Source of the DNA: Callorhinus ursinus | Lineage: Eukaryota; Chordata; Mammalia; Carnivora; Otariidae | Reading direction: 5' to 3' | Assembly (NCBI RefSeq): GCF_003265705.1 | Contig: NW_020312817.1 | Location: 46,007,113 to 46,071,112, forward strand | Length of the DNA stretch: 64,000 nucleotides | Part shown: positions 47,082-58,804 of the stretch, piece by piece | How the letters are laid out: every line of letters begins with the position of its first letter | Numbering within the stretch: the stretch's first letter is position 1 | Translations under genes and position numbers: made by a program | The notes under the pieces: generated by a model | What the model was told of the DNA's origin: nothing | Seen by the model: the letters and a program-made list of their open reading frames with translations, nothing else | Databases searched by the model: none

Positions 47082-47749
47082 AATTTATTTTTTATGAGCC
47101 ACAATAATTATATCAAACAGTTACCAAAATGTCTGGGAACTACAGGCTCTATTAAGACACCACAACAGAGACATCTCCTTTATGTTCATTGGGAATGTCA
47201 ATAAGCATTATTACCTGGGTAGAGAGCCTCTTGCAACTCATCCTTGGATTGCCTATAAGTTATTGTCACAGGTGACTGGCAAAGATGAAGTTTAATAACG
47301 CACAGTCTCATGGAGCTCAACAGAGCATGAAACTTAAGGGCCTCTAGCCACGGAAGGGATTTGGCATTCACTAGTATCTAATTATGAGTCAGGAAGAAAA
47401 GAATTTACTATCTCCTGCAGACTATTACCTCTTTATTCTTGAACTTTTATAGTTTTTTTTTTTATTATTAAAGAGGATAACAAGCAAAAGAGCAAAAGAA
47501 ATAACAATATAATTAATTTCCTGAGGAATTTTCTTACAAATAAATCTGATGTATTAGTCCTCAGACTAATTGGATGACTGGAATGTCAGGTTGTGTTTCA
47601 AATATGTTGTCTCCCCTTCAGATCTAGGTCCAGGACTCATTTTAGGAATTACTAAATTTCTGAAATTGTACTAAATTTAATTTGAATCACTTCGGTATTC
47701 TACAATCTTCTCTTAACCTTGGAGCCATTTATATCTCTTATCACTCCTT
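47082..47749. other. Non-coding stretch, nothing recognised
   Basis: No supported feature. T-run at 47453-47463. Confidence 0.5.
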
Positions 47750-47830
47750 CAGAAAATATTTATTAAATGTTTACTATGTGTCAAACATTGCTCTGGACAA
47801 AATGAGAACCAAATTAGTATTCCAGAAAAA
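47750..47830 (-). mobile_element. L2/MIR 3'-tail fragment, antisense
   Basis: 'cttcagaaaatatttattaa', 'atgtttactatgtgtcaaac', 'attgctctggacaaaatgag' are the antisense of the CORE-SINE/L2 tail. Confidence 0.55.
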
Positions 47831-49164
47831 CGTGGCCAGAGGTTGATTTGGTTTATACACTTCTTATAAAGTATTTTGTTAGAATTTACACTTGAATCTT
47901 CTGAATAGAGATAGCCAAGACTTAAAGAAAGCAAGGTAGTGGCCTCTGTATAACCATCATGGAAGCTATCCATGTAACCCTGAGCATGTTAATAATAGAA
48001 CTGCTTGCCAAAGGTAAGTAGCTTATCTTCAGTGGTCTATGAGGCTATTTCTGAGGGACCTCTTTCCTCTATTTCATTGGGAATCTATCTCATTCTTTAC
48101 TGTTATCCCACAAACAATTTGCCATGTCTGTAACTTGACTGGTACCCCCACATATTTGGATCCTACTACATTGGCTCTTATCACGTTTTGTTCCTACTAT
48201 GCTTGGTGGTCTGTCATTTTGATTCTCACTCTGGCTTGACTCTGGCTTTCTGCAGTCTGTTTGGTATGATCATCCTGCTGCTTCTGAGTTTTACAGCGTC
48301 ATGAGTGAAGGCTCAGGTCTGAGGACCCGAACTCTGCCCTATAATTGAAATTGCATCACGTATCACAAAGTTTAGTGGTTGTTAGTTTCACTTGTAAATA
48401 CAAAAGTAAAATATAAATACACTCTCAAGTTATAGTGTTCAAACAGAATAGAAATGCATAGATTATTAAGTCAAAGTCCCCATTCATGCTGATTCAAAAT
48501 CCACATCCTTTCCTATTGTTTTCTCATATGCTTTTGTTCCTTATACTGTTTTATAACGGCATTTGTTCATAATCTTTATTTTGCTTTATTGAATCTTCTC
48601 ATCTATCTGGAGATTTTTATCTTGTTGTATGTTATACAAAACATTGTGATGGATAGGTTCCATTTTCTTCTCCTTGTTCACTTTATATACCCTTTCCACT
48701 CTTTCTTATGCTCCAAGAAGCTGATCTCTATGGTCCAGATCAAGATATTCATTTACTCTCTGTTTTCTGTGTGAATTTGGACAAAGGAAGCCATTAGCTG
48801 TTCAGAGGGTGGGAGGAGAGAAAGGATGGAATAATTATTTCTTTGGCTCCCTCCCTTCCAGGTGTCCAGGAGGTGACTGTGTACCTTTACCAATGACCTC
48901 CATCCCTGTAGGGCACCCTCTTTTATGGCTACTTTCTCAGAGTCCTGGTAAAATGCTTCTTCCTTTTGCCCTGTAAGGCCAATGAGTATACTAACGTCTT
49001 TTACTGGTGCTAGCCTCCAAGGCACTTTATTATCCTGGGCTGGTTGCCTTTTATCTGCTCATAGCTGGAACCCTAACTGATAGATTTGTTTATATTTTCA
49101 CTTTAGGACCTGATATTCTACCTGTCAGATTGATTGGATCTCTGTGTATATTCCTTATCCACAG
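47831..49164. other. Non-coding stretch; possible unnamed old repeat
   Basis: The part from about 48760 to 49085, ending 'gctggaaccctaactgatag', resembles the end of a widespread eutherian repeat that I cannot name. The rest is unrecognised. Frames of 60-90 codons here have no domains. Confidence 0.4.
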
Positions 49165-49285
49165 TTTCTTAATCTGTAAATCAAAGAAAAGTACTTACCT
49201 CAGGTTCTGAAGTTAAATGAGATAAAGTTTGTAAAGTACTTATCACACTGCCTGGGGCATGGTAAAGTATCACTGTGACTATTTT
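49165..49285 (+). mobile_element. MIR SINE fragment
   Basis: 'tcttaatctgtaaatcaaag', 'gtacttacctcaggttctga', 'agttaaatgagataaagttt' and 'cacactgcctggggcatggt' follow MIR core and tail. Confidence 0.75.
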
Positions 49286-50264
49286 TAGATGGCAGTTTCC
49301 TCTTGCTGCCTACTTCTTGACATGGTCCCCAACATCAGGAATTTTTTGTTGTTGTTTTGTCTTTATTAAGCCTTTGGTGATCTATTCCTCTTGAATTCTA
49401 AATGTAAAGCTAACCTGCCATTTCACAGTATGGTATTCATCTCTCAATATCTGATTAAAATTCTGAATGTTACTGGTATAAGAATTGCATCTTATCTGGA
49501 ATCCTACTAATGTGTGTGTGTGTGTGTGTATATACATTCTATTATTTTGAGTCTTTTACTGTCAAAAATAAAAGGAGTGCATTGCAACGTTAATTTTTAT
49601 GTTTAAAATTTTGTTAATACCATAGCTAAGATACTTTTTTCCCTTGCTTTTAAACATTTCTCATTAAGGAAGCTAGTGAGTTTACATATGTATTTTGCAA
49701 TTTTCCACCTTATCACAATTATTTAACATTACATATAATTTTTGAGTGAATCCCTTAATGCTTCTCTCTTTCATAGAAACCAAATATTTCTTCATTCTTT
49801 ATAGTATGACAGACTCTTTCCTATCATTTTTTTTTTGGGGATTCTGCAGTGTATTGTTTTATGATAAATACACTAGGTACCCAAAATAATAAATTCATTT
49901 TCTAGTCTTTATTTTTCTGTAAGCCTAACTCTATTCATAAAACAGAGAGGGATGATTTCAATGGTTCAGTTTCTGACCAGATTAATGGCTTGAGGTTAAA
50001 ATGATGTGCTCTTTTCTCTGCATCTAGTCAAATCCTGGTTGATTTTAGCAAGCATTCATCTGGTATATCTTTGCTGAGTGCCGTCTTGTTTGCCCTTCTC
50101 TACCTGACTTTTCTAGAGTCTAAACAAACAAGGCACATTGAAATAGTTGTTTCTTAGGCTGTATTATGAACAGAGATATTCTCCTGCTCTTCCAATTCTA
50201 TTTGCAACCCCAAATCAAAAAGACCTATGAATTTCTTTCCTCATGGAGTTTAACCACTAATCTT
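49286..50264. other. Non-coding stretch with a (TG)n tract
   Basis: No gene supported. Contains a (TG)n microsatellite at 49511-49529. Confidence 0.5.
49511..49529. repeat. (TG)n microsatellite
   Basis: About nine perfect TG units followed by TATATA. Confidence 0.92.
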
Positions 50265-50355
50265 ATGAATGAAGCCCCTCAGTTATAGAGAATTTAAGCA
50301 CTTTGTCCAAAATTACACATCTAGTCAGTGATAAAGCTGGGAATAAAATCCAGTA
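50265..50355 (-). mobile_element. MIR SINE fragment, antisense
   Basis: 'atgaagcccctcagttatag', 'caaaattacacatctagtca', 'gtgataaagctgggaataaa' match antisense MIR core. Confidence 0.55.
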
Positions 50356-50942
50356 AAATGCACAGGAAAGAATATTGGTTTTGGAAATATGAAACGTTTA
50401 CATTTTTGCTCTACCATTTTTTGATCCACAGCTCAAATGATCTAGTAGTCTTCTCTGTAGTTCAGCTTTTGGAATTGAAAATAAGAAAATAGAAAATACA
50501 CTTAACATAAAAAACTGTGCTATGAATCAACTGAAACAACGTATGTGGGCACCTGTACAAATGTCAAACTACTGATTCCCAGAACATGCTTTTCTGCCTC
50601 CTCATACTGCTTTCTCTTTTTCCTTTTCTGGATATATAAACTTTAAGTACTACCAGTCATAAGAGAATAATCACTTAATATTAATACTAACTCAATCATT
50701 ATTATTTGCTATGGTACCTATCTTAATATCTATCTTATGGAGTAATCAATCAGACATACTAACTGATTGTTTTCAGTAAAATAATTCTCACATTATTAGA
50801 AACATCTCATTTCCCTCACTTTCTCATTGAATAAAGATTTTGATTATAGTTTATTTGAATTACTTAATCTTGTGGTCTGAAATATATAATCTCAAAAAAT
50901 CTCAAAAAATATATAACCTCAAAAACCATATCTGAAAGAATA

Positions 50943-50984
50943 CTTGTTTGGTAAAATCAATTATTATTGATTTTACCAAACAAG
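50943..50984. repeat. Perfect 19-bp inverted repeat with 4-base loop
   Basis: Left arm 'cttgtttggtaaaatcaat' at 50943-50961, loop 'tatt' at 50962-50965, right arm 'attgattttaccaaacaag' at 50966-50984. The arms are exact reverse complements. It is too small for a transposon and lacks flanking duplications. A hairpin could form in single-stranded DNA or in RNA from either strand, but nothing shows that it is transcribed. Confidence 0.97.
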
Positions 50985-51293
50985 AAGTGATTATTTATGA
51001 AAAAGATACAAATTGCTTATAGTTGGAAAGAATATAGCATAGACATACAAATTTTGTTCAATTTTCATTTGAATTTGATGATAAAAATTGAGCATTTTCA
51101 ACTGCACCTTTCTTTAAACTGCCTCAGGGAAATGTGTTGATAAATATTAATTAAAATGTGAGATAAAAGTTATTAAGCAGAATAATATTCTTTAGAATAT
51201 CCCAAGTCTTATTATGGGGAAAAAATTAGAAGGAAATTTAACTTTGCCATGTTTTTTGAGGGACTGCCATTTTTAATCAATGTGACATATCTG

Positions 51294-51319
51294 GGAGTGA
51301 CACCCTGGAGTGACACCCT
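51294..51319. repeat. Two tandem 13-bp units
   Basis: 'ggagtgacaccct' occurs twice in exact tandem (51294-51306, 51307-51319), most simply a replication-slippage duplication. Confidence 0.95.
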
Positions 51320-52183
51320 GAAGCCTACAGTTTTTTCTTTACATTTATTCATTCGACACACTGATTGCCTCAGAAAAACAGGCATACAGATGGGCTCTTC
51401 TTTTCATTCTTCATTGTTTTTATAGAGATGAAAGTGACAACTTCTTAGGTAAAAATAACGTCTGAATAATAAAGCAAATCTATAGTTCTATTCAAGGTGA
51501 GAAGCAGGAATATAGAGTGGGGTCTCTTGTTTAAGTAATTCCCTTCTTTTGTCCACTTTAGCACTGTGGGAGGACATTTTTATTTTATTTATTTAGTTTC
51601 TGAGGTCAGAAATCACCCTCAGATTTTGAGTAAACAATATATTATTTAAATTTGCAAGCATTTTCCCTGATACAAAAGCCTGGGGTATGCACAGTCAGGA
51701 TGCAAGATACTGGTTAATTCCATTACTTCAGACTCAGTTCCACTGAATCTCTGGAAACTAGCCATCAGTTCAATGCCTCCTTGTTCAGGTTAGAGGAAAA
51801 TGTATGATCCCTGAATTTTTCAAAAACTTATATCACTCAGGCTTCTTGATATTTTAAAGTAGAAGTAATTTACATGGAAATAAATATTTACAAAACCCTG
51901 GACATGAGGATCTACACTGGGCTTCTAGGGATCACTCTCAGAGAAATTAATAAACACCTGGCTTATTAAGGGATCTTTATCAGAGAAACAGGACTAAGGA
52001 CTTCTAGAACACACTGTTTGTTATAGCCATTGATATTGCTCCTCACCACCAAAGCTGCTAAAAATTGCCCTTCTACTCCCACAAAGTCGGTGACTGGAAT
52101 GTGGCTGCAGAAGCACCCAGTGCGTCTACAGCTCTGCTTTTCAAGCACAGTAGCCAGAGCAACCGCAAGATGGCCTCTTTTGC

Positions 52184-52583
52184 ACTTTTTTTTATGTTAT
52201 GTTAATTGCCATACATTACATAATTAGTTTTTGATGTAGTGTTCCATGATTCATTGTTTGCGTACAACACCCAGTGCTCCATGCAGTACGTGCCCTCTTT
52301 AATACCCATCACCAGGCTAACCCATCCCCCCACCCCCCTCCTCTCTAGAACCCTCAGTTTGTTTCTCAGAGTCCATAGTTTCTCATGGTTCATCTCCCCC
52401 TCCGATTCCCCGCCTTCATTTTTCACTTCCTACTATCTTTTTTTTTTAAACATACACTATATTATTTGTTTCAGAGGTACAGGTCTGTGATTCGACAGTC
52501 TTACACAATGCACAGCGCTCACCATAGCACATACCCTCCCCAATGTCTATCACCCAGCCACCCCATCCCTCCCACCCCCCGCC
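52184..52583 (-). mobile_element. Carnivore L1 3' UTR (two modules), antisense
   Basis: T-run, then antisense UTR: 'catacattacataattagtt', 'gcgtacaacacccagtgctc', 'accctcagtttgtttctcag'. A second module follows after a T-run near 52438-52447: 'gaggtacaggtctgtgattc', 'cataccctccccaatgtcta', ending near 'cccaccccccgcc'. Both modules of the UTR are present and it is truncated there. No clear target duplication. Confidence 0.9.
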
Positions 52584-53769
52584 ATTCATGTGGAGTGCAT
52601 CTATTAGGTAGAAACAAACTCCCATTCGGAACTGTAGCTCTGAGACTGGGAAATATTTTAGCTTTCAAGACTCTGAAATACAGGGCAGTATTGTGAAAAG
52701 AGGTTAAGATGGATTCTGAGTACCGATTCTTCTTATTCAGCATGTCCTTTACGTTCAACATGGTGTCTTAGTTTCAGAGGTTCCTCAAGAGCTTCAAAGT
52801 ACTCCCAGTGAATTCAAGTATGATATCAACACTACTGCCCAAAAGTCAGGATTATTTATAAATTTTTCTATTCACAATTTTGTTGTGACTGCCACCTTAT
52901 GGTCTCCTGTGGAAGATCCCCTTGCTGCGGACACCGGATGTTTATGGTTTTACCATCCAGAGAAGTTAAAGTTTGTATCACTTCTTTAAAATGATTCCCA
53001 ATCATGTTCTGTTTCACAAATAATCTTCTATTTTTCCAGGTAAACATGCCCTCCTAGAGGTCTTTTAATAGACCTAATTCAAGTTTTTATTTTATTTTCA
53101 AGTATCTGTCACATAAAGAATGCACAACTACCACTGAAGGTACAGCTGTACATTTTAACCTTGTAAACTCATAGATTCTGGTCTTAAGAAAAATCAATGT
53201 AAACTTCATCTGCAGATTATTTTATTTTTCTCCTTATTTTATAGGCTGGGATCATATTTGTGGATGTGAGATAATTCCAGAAAACACAAATTTTTGGGGA
53301 CTTAATTTTTTTCTGGGCAAAATTGGGCAATTATGGTCAATTCTTCCAGGACATTCAAGTAAAGGGAATTTCTTGGTTTAGTATTGATACTTGTAATAGC
53401 AAGTGGTGAACCTACCACAACATGCCCTGGAAAGGACAGGCTCTTCTCTGGGCTCCTCTCCACACAAGCCATGGACTCTCAGCTATTTCATAAAATGATC
53501 TGCTATTCTTTTGTAGATTGCATTACTCATCATTTTTCAGAATAGAGAGCTACCAAGAAAAATTATCCAACACAGAATAATTGTAATTAAGGAAATGTAA
53601 AAAACACTTAGGAGTGTGGGTTTTCCCAAGAGCACTGACAAATGAAAGACAATGGCAAAAATATTGATATATACATATATGTGATTAAATATTATGATAA
53701 TAAATATTGGCACATCTTCCCACTATTAGTTGTGCTCCCCCTCCCCACTATTAGTTTTAAGGGCAAGGA
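52584..53769. other. Non-coding stretch, nothing recognised
   Basis: No repeat family or gene supported. Confidence 0.5.
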
Positions 53770-53910
53770 TATTATTCTGGAAGTCAGGAGAAACTGGGAA
53801 GTTGATTTCAGTCCTAGCTCTGCCACTGCATCTCAATTCATGGTACTTCCCTCTTTCCAGGTGTGCATGCCACAAAACTCAGTTATCCTCAGGTTCTTTC
53901 TTTCTTTACA
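53770..53910 (+). mobile_element. MIR SINE fragment
   Basis: 'ctggaagtcaggagaaactg', 'gatttcagtcctagctctgc', 'cactgcatctcaattcatgg' and 'caaaactcagttatcctcag' follow the MIR head and core. Diverged. A 113-codon frame (53642-53983) crosses it and is not a gene. Confidence 0.6.
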
Positions 53911-54069
53911 ACTCACACTGAATCCACTGAGAAACCCTTTTGGCTGTACCTTCAAAACAGATCTAGAATCTGATCACTTTTGAACATTTCAACCATGGTC
54001 TGAGTTGCTAAGTTTTCTTGCTGGTAGTAATGCAAGAACTTGCTAACTGGTCATCTAGCTTCCATCTTT

Positions 54070-54151
54070 TCTTCCCCCACCTAGCTTAGCAGCCACAGTG
54101 ATCCTTTTAAAACTTAAGTTGGGTCATTTCACTCCTTTGTTCAATGTTTAC
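54070..54151 (+). mobile_element. L2 fragment, left part
   Basis: 'agcagccacagtgatccttt' followed by 'taaaacttaagttgggtcat' is a signature of the L2 3' coding region. It is interrupted at 54152 by an LTR and resumes at 54885. Confidence 0.75.
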
Positions 54152-54884
54152 TATATTAGTTTGCTAGGACTGCTGTAACAAAGTACCACAAACTAGGTGG
54201 CTTAAACAACATATAGTTATGTTCTCACCGTTCTGGCTAGAAGTCCAAAATTAAAGTGTTAACAGGGTTGGTTCCTCTTGTAGGCTTTAAGAGAAAAACA
54301 GTTCCATGTATCTCTCCTAGTTTCTGATAATCAGTTGGCAATATCCGATATTTGTTTGCTTGAGAAGCATCACCCCAATTTCTGCCTTCATCTTCACCTG
54401 GTGTTCTCCTTGTATGTATTTTTGGCTCCAAACGTACCTTTTTATTTTTATTTTTATTTATTTTTTATTTTTTTGAAAATACAAACGTGATCTTGTAAAA
54501 CATTTTTAAACTGCTATACATACCAAATAAAAGTTAACTTTACACGTTTTGTACATTTACATGAAATGTAAGTACGCTCGAGGGGGTGCTCCCTCCCAAA
54601 CCCCGCGTGCAGGGCTGCAGCTGGGGTGGCACCTGGAGACACTCCTGCGGACAGAAGGTCCCGGGGCCACAGTGTGCCAACTTCCGTCCACACAAATGTA
54701 CCTTTTTAAAAAATAGGAACACAATTGGATTGGACATACATTGGATTAGTGCCCATCCTAATGATCTCATCTTAACTAATTGCATTTGTAATGATCTTAT
54801 TTCCAGATAAGGAGGTCACACTCACAGGGTCTGGGAATCCATCCTACAGATGACCTTTGAGGGGACACAATTCAAATCATACCA
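54152..54884 (-). mobile_element. MLT1-type LTR, antisense, carrying an mRNA-like retrocopy
   Basis: The plus strand shows the antisense LTR end 'tagtttgctaggactgctgt', 'ggtggcttaaacaacatata', 'tctcaccgttctggctagaa'. After the internal insert comes the other LTR end: 'ggattagtgcccatcctaat', 'ttccagataaggaggtcaca', 'acacaattcaaatcatacca'. Without the insert it is about 470 bp, normal for this LTR class. Flanking pentamers are only weakly alike. No internal retroviral genes. Confidence 0.87.
54445..54693 (-). pseudogene. 5'-truncated retrocopy of an mRNA 3' end (source gene not identified)
   Basis: Bounded by a 15-bp duplication with one mismatch (aaacgtaccttttta / aaatgtaccttttta) at 54430-54444 and 54694-54708. 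The left end is a T-rich tract (54441-54475), which is a poly(A)-like tail on the minus strand. Minus-strand sequence starts GC-rich (about 54693-54580) and becomes AT-rich before the tail, with AATAAA-like motifs within it, like a 3' UTR. It is not CanSINE or L1 sequence. Short frames on either strand (54586-54810 plus, 54540-54785 minus) have no known domain. Confidence 0.7.
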
Positions 54885-55390
54885 CTTAGAACTCTTCTCC
54901 TCTCACACAGAGTAAGAGCCAACAGGCTTACAGTGGCTTTAGTGTGATCCATTAGGACCAGAATCCCCATTGCCCCTCTAACCTTACTCTCCAACTTCAT
55001 CATTTTGCTCTAGCCACCTTCTCCCCTGAGGACTATTGCACTGGCTGTTCCCTGTGCTTCAGTCTTCACTCAGATTACACACATGTTGAATGTTCTGGCT
55101 TGCTTTGTATTTTTGCTTAACTGTCACTCTGGCAATGAACCTACCCTGACCACCTAAAGATGAAACTTCCCCTCCCTTTCCATAAATTTCTAATACCTTC
55201 TACCCTATCTATTTATCCAAGTATTACCAAATTCTAACATACTCTATTTATTATCATTTACCTTAAAAAAAGTTTATTGCTTTTCCTTTCCACAAAAATG
55301 TAAAATTTTGGTGATTAATGCATTCTAAATATTGATTGCAATGCCTGGTATAAAAAAATGGCTCAAAATAAATGAATTTAATGTTGTATC
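54885..55390 (+). mobile_element. L2 LINE 3' end, right part
   Basis: Resumes the L2: 'cacacagagtaagagccaac', 'ttgctctagccaccttctcc', 'tattgcactggctgttccct', 'ccctgaccacctaaagatga', 'tattgattgcaatgcctggt', 'gctcaaaataaatgaattta'. These span the L2 3' coding part and 3' end. All frames are broken. Confidence 0.85.
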
Positions 55391-57574
55391 AATGGTCTTT
55401 GGAAAGTTAACAGTAAGTATCACATGAGAATCTGATCAAGATTAGTGTACTATAGGACTACTCATTATCCCCAGAGACTGTATGTAGACAAGAGAGGTCC
55501 CCTGGTATCAAATCTGGATTTGTCATACAAATATCATTTGGGATTGTTTCCCATTTATATGGATAGAAAGAGTTTTTGCAGTATATGGGAATGCATCTTA
55601 TTAACTTATTAACTAGATCTTATTCTACTATATTCTGGTCTCTATTTTTTGGAAGTCTGTGATTAGTCTAATATTTGTTTTTAGATATAATTTCTGACTT
55701 TCTTATCATTACTAAGATATTTTAATCTCATTAGGATTCTAGATATCCATTATATAATATCTCAAAATAGATACTAGAAATTGAGAGTTTATGTTTGTAA
55801 TCAATTCTAGAAAATTCTGAGCAATTATGTCTTTCAAGTTTGCCTATGTCATTTCTTCATTTTTCTCATTTTCTACATTACCTTTCCAACTATTTTTCTT
55901 TTTCAGTGCCTACATTTTTGTTTTCTAAAAGCATTATCTGTTTATTTTTCAAATTTTCCCAACGTTTCTTCCTCAGCAGGTAGTTCTTTTTTTAAAGGGT
56001 ATAACTTACCTTTGGAAGTTCTTTAATAGGTTTTCACACTCACATGTTATGCTCTTTATGATTGCTGCTTTATCATTTGAGGCTCTTAGAACTCTGATCC
56101 TGCAGTCTTTTATGCATGACTCTTAATCATAGCAGATTATTTCCCCATATCTTTCATGATTTTGTGCTCTGAACTCATGTTTTGGAGGGTGGTAGGAGAC
56201 AAGCACACCCTCGGGACTGAGTTCGTGAAGCACATCTCCTAAGAGATTAATGTTTGCTTTCTAAAAAGCACTCTGGTAATATTACCTACCTTTAACTAAT
56301 TATTGTGTTAATTTACTATGTTTAGGATTCTGGATCTGCATAGGTATCCTAAAATCTTCCTAAAACTTATGGCTGTACAAGCTGTGGGATTACATATTTT
56401 AGGAGAAATTTTCTTTTCCAGTGAGACCAGACAGAGACAGACATGCTTCCTTATCATCACCCTGGGATGGAGGATGAATTTTTTTCTATTTCCCCATTTC
56501 TCTCTGGGAATAATTACCTTTGTTCAGGCATCACAGTTCCAACTGTATACCCCATACTTGTCACTAAGACAAAGCCCTCAAGTTACTAAGACACATAATT
56601 TCCTTCACTCCATTTTGCAAGGCAGCCACAGAATAAGTTTTTATACTTATACATGTGACTTTTTTCAAGTATTGTTATTTTCATTTTGCCTGTATTTTCT
56701 CTTTCATTCTTAATATCTTAGCTATATACTTTTAAACATTTTTATTATGTATTTCTCCAGCATTTTTCATATGACCTTAGCTCCCCATCATGCTAGTTTT
56801 CATCTTGAGGGTATACAGGACATAACATCAATGTCTGGTTCTAGCATGGAGTATCTTTAACTTTGCCTCTTCAAATTTTACCTAAGTAAATAATATTTTA
56901 TAAAGATAGAACTATGTAATGAATGCACTATTCTTTTAACACAGGAAAATAAATTATTATTTTTATTTTTTTCTACAGACCTAACTCAGCTCAGTGTTAC
57001 CAACAACTGAAACTGCCTCTCCTCCTTTGGAAAGCTGAAACACAAGCTGGAGTGGGCATAATTTATGGCAAAACCCAACAAACATCCTTCTGTGCAGGTG
57101 AGACTCTAGTTACAGCTTGGCTAACAACAGATGGCATTATTTTAACACAGAGAAATGCTGAGTGAGACACTGATTCTCTCTCAAGAGTAGTGACAGCCTG
57201 AGATTCTTGGCTTACATGAGACCCTGATGATTGGAATTCATAAACCTGACAGGAGAGAGATTCATCTACTGCCAAGTGCACAAAACACCTTTAATTACAG
57301 TCACATTGCTAAAGGTTAAGTAAGCCCCATGTAACTAAAAATAAAGAGAAAAATAAATATTTTATTTCTAAAAATCCATTTAATTATCACCATCTTTTAA
57401 CTCAATAGTCTGAAAATCCTGGGGTAAAAAATACAGAAATGAATAATAAAGAACACATTGAAGTTGAGAAAAAAATCAAAGCAGATTTTAAGCACATTTC
57501 TTTCTTTCAGTTAGTGCTATTGGCTCTAACTCTAAAATGTACCCAAAATCTGGCTCTGTCTTAATTCTCATTTC
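55391..57574. other. Non-coding stretch, nothing recognised
   Basis: Long T-rich stretch. The part from 55600 to 56720 has the look of antisense LINE sequence, but no landmark is decisive. A 131-codon plus-strand frame (56318-56713) is Phe/Leu-rich without a domain and is judged chance. Confidence 0.45.
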
Positions 57575-58130
57575 CTCCACTGATTTGATCCAAGACATGG
57601 CCATTTCTTACCAGTAGCATTGCAATAATCTCCCACTGGTCTCCTGGCAAGACCCATTATCCAGTCTATTTTCAACATACAATCTTTTCCATTTTTAATT
57701 TTCAAACATACACAAAATAGAAGAATATAAAAAAATCACCACGTATCCCTCACCAGCCCTCAACAATTATCAACATTTTGACAATCTTGTTTTATCTACC
57801 CCATCCTTCCTTGCCCATTTCCCAGTCCTCCAAACAATTCTTTGAAACTTGAAGTCAGAACAAATTACTTGTCTTCTAACAATTTTCCAAAGGCTTCCAA
57901 ACTCAGAGAAAGCCCTGGCCCTTTCAGCGGCTCATATTCCTTCCATAACCTTCTATCACCATCACCATTTCACAACTCTCTTCCTTCCTCAGCTCTGGCC
58001 AGGGGGCCCCCTTGTTCTGGCTGGAGAACTGTAGCCTGCTCCCTCCTCGTTGCTGCACTTGTTGCTCACTCCGCTTAAAACTCTTTCTCCTTTCCCACTT
58101 CCCTCCCCCTATTACAAGCAGAGTTTTTGC
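57575..58130 (+). mobile_element. L2 LINE fragment, interrupted
   Basis: 'catttcttaccagtagcatt', 'ataatctcccactggtctcc' before the insert, and 'ttccaaaggcttccaaactc', 'ccctggccctttcagcggct', 'gctccctcctcgttgctgca' after it, follow the L2 coding region. An unrelated piece at about 57680-57800 lies between them. Confidence 0.65.
57680..57800 (-). mobile_element. Old L1M 3'-end piece, antisense, inside L2
   Basis: 'ttttcaaacatacacaaaat', 'atccctcaccagccctcaac', 'aattatcaacattttgacaa', 'tcttgttttatctacccc' match an antisense L1M 3' tail known from other mammals. Limits are approximate. Confidence 0.55.
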
Positions 58131-58175
58131 AAAAGTATAAATTTTAAGTGAGAAATTTTCCTGGCATTCCATTTA

Positions 58176-58767
58176 TTTATTTATTTATTTTTATTATGTT
58201 ATGTTAATCACCACACATTACATCATTAGTTTTTGATGTAGTGTTCCATGATTCATTGTTTGCGTACAACACCCAGTGCTCCATGCAAAACGTGCCCTCC
58301 TTAATACCCATCACCAGGTTAACCATCTTCCCACCCTCCTCCCCTCTAGAACCCTCAATTTGTTTCTCAGAGTCCATAGTCTCTCATGGTTCGTCTTCCC
58401 CTCCAATTTCCCCCTTCATTCTTCCCCTCCTGCTATCTTCTTCTTCTTCTTCTTTTTTAACATATAACGTATTATTTGTTTCAGACGTACAGGTCTGTGA
58501 TTCAACATTCTTGCACAATTCACAGTACTCACCACAGCACATACCCTCCCCAATGTCTATCACCCAGGCACCCCATCCCTCCCACCTCCCACTACTCCAG
58601 CAACCCTCAGTTTGTTTCCTGAGATTAAGAATTCCTCATATCAGTGAGGTCATATGATACATGTCTTTCTCTGATTGACTTATTTTGCTCAGCGCAATAC
58701 CCTCCAGTTCCAACCATGTCATTGCAAATGGCAAGATTTCATTCTTTTTCAGAGCTGCATAATATTC

Positions 58768-58804
<37 letters not shown>

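Larger units (their letters stand above)
50356..52183. other. Non-coding stretch; contains a fold-back and a small tandem repeat
   Basis: No gene or named repeat. A 10-bp tandem (aatctcaaaa-like) lies near 50890-50912, a perfect inverted repeat at 50943-50984 and a 13-bp tandem at 51294-51319. Confidence 0.5.

Noticed and set aside
56318..56713. 131-codon plus-strand frame
   Set aside because: Phe/Leu-rich composition from T-rich DNA, no domain and no start context; probably chance.
58241..58657. 138-codon plus-strand frame, the longest in the window
   Set aside because: It is the antisense of an L1 3' UTR, as shown by the UTR landmarks and the target duplication around the element.
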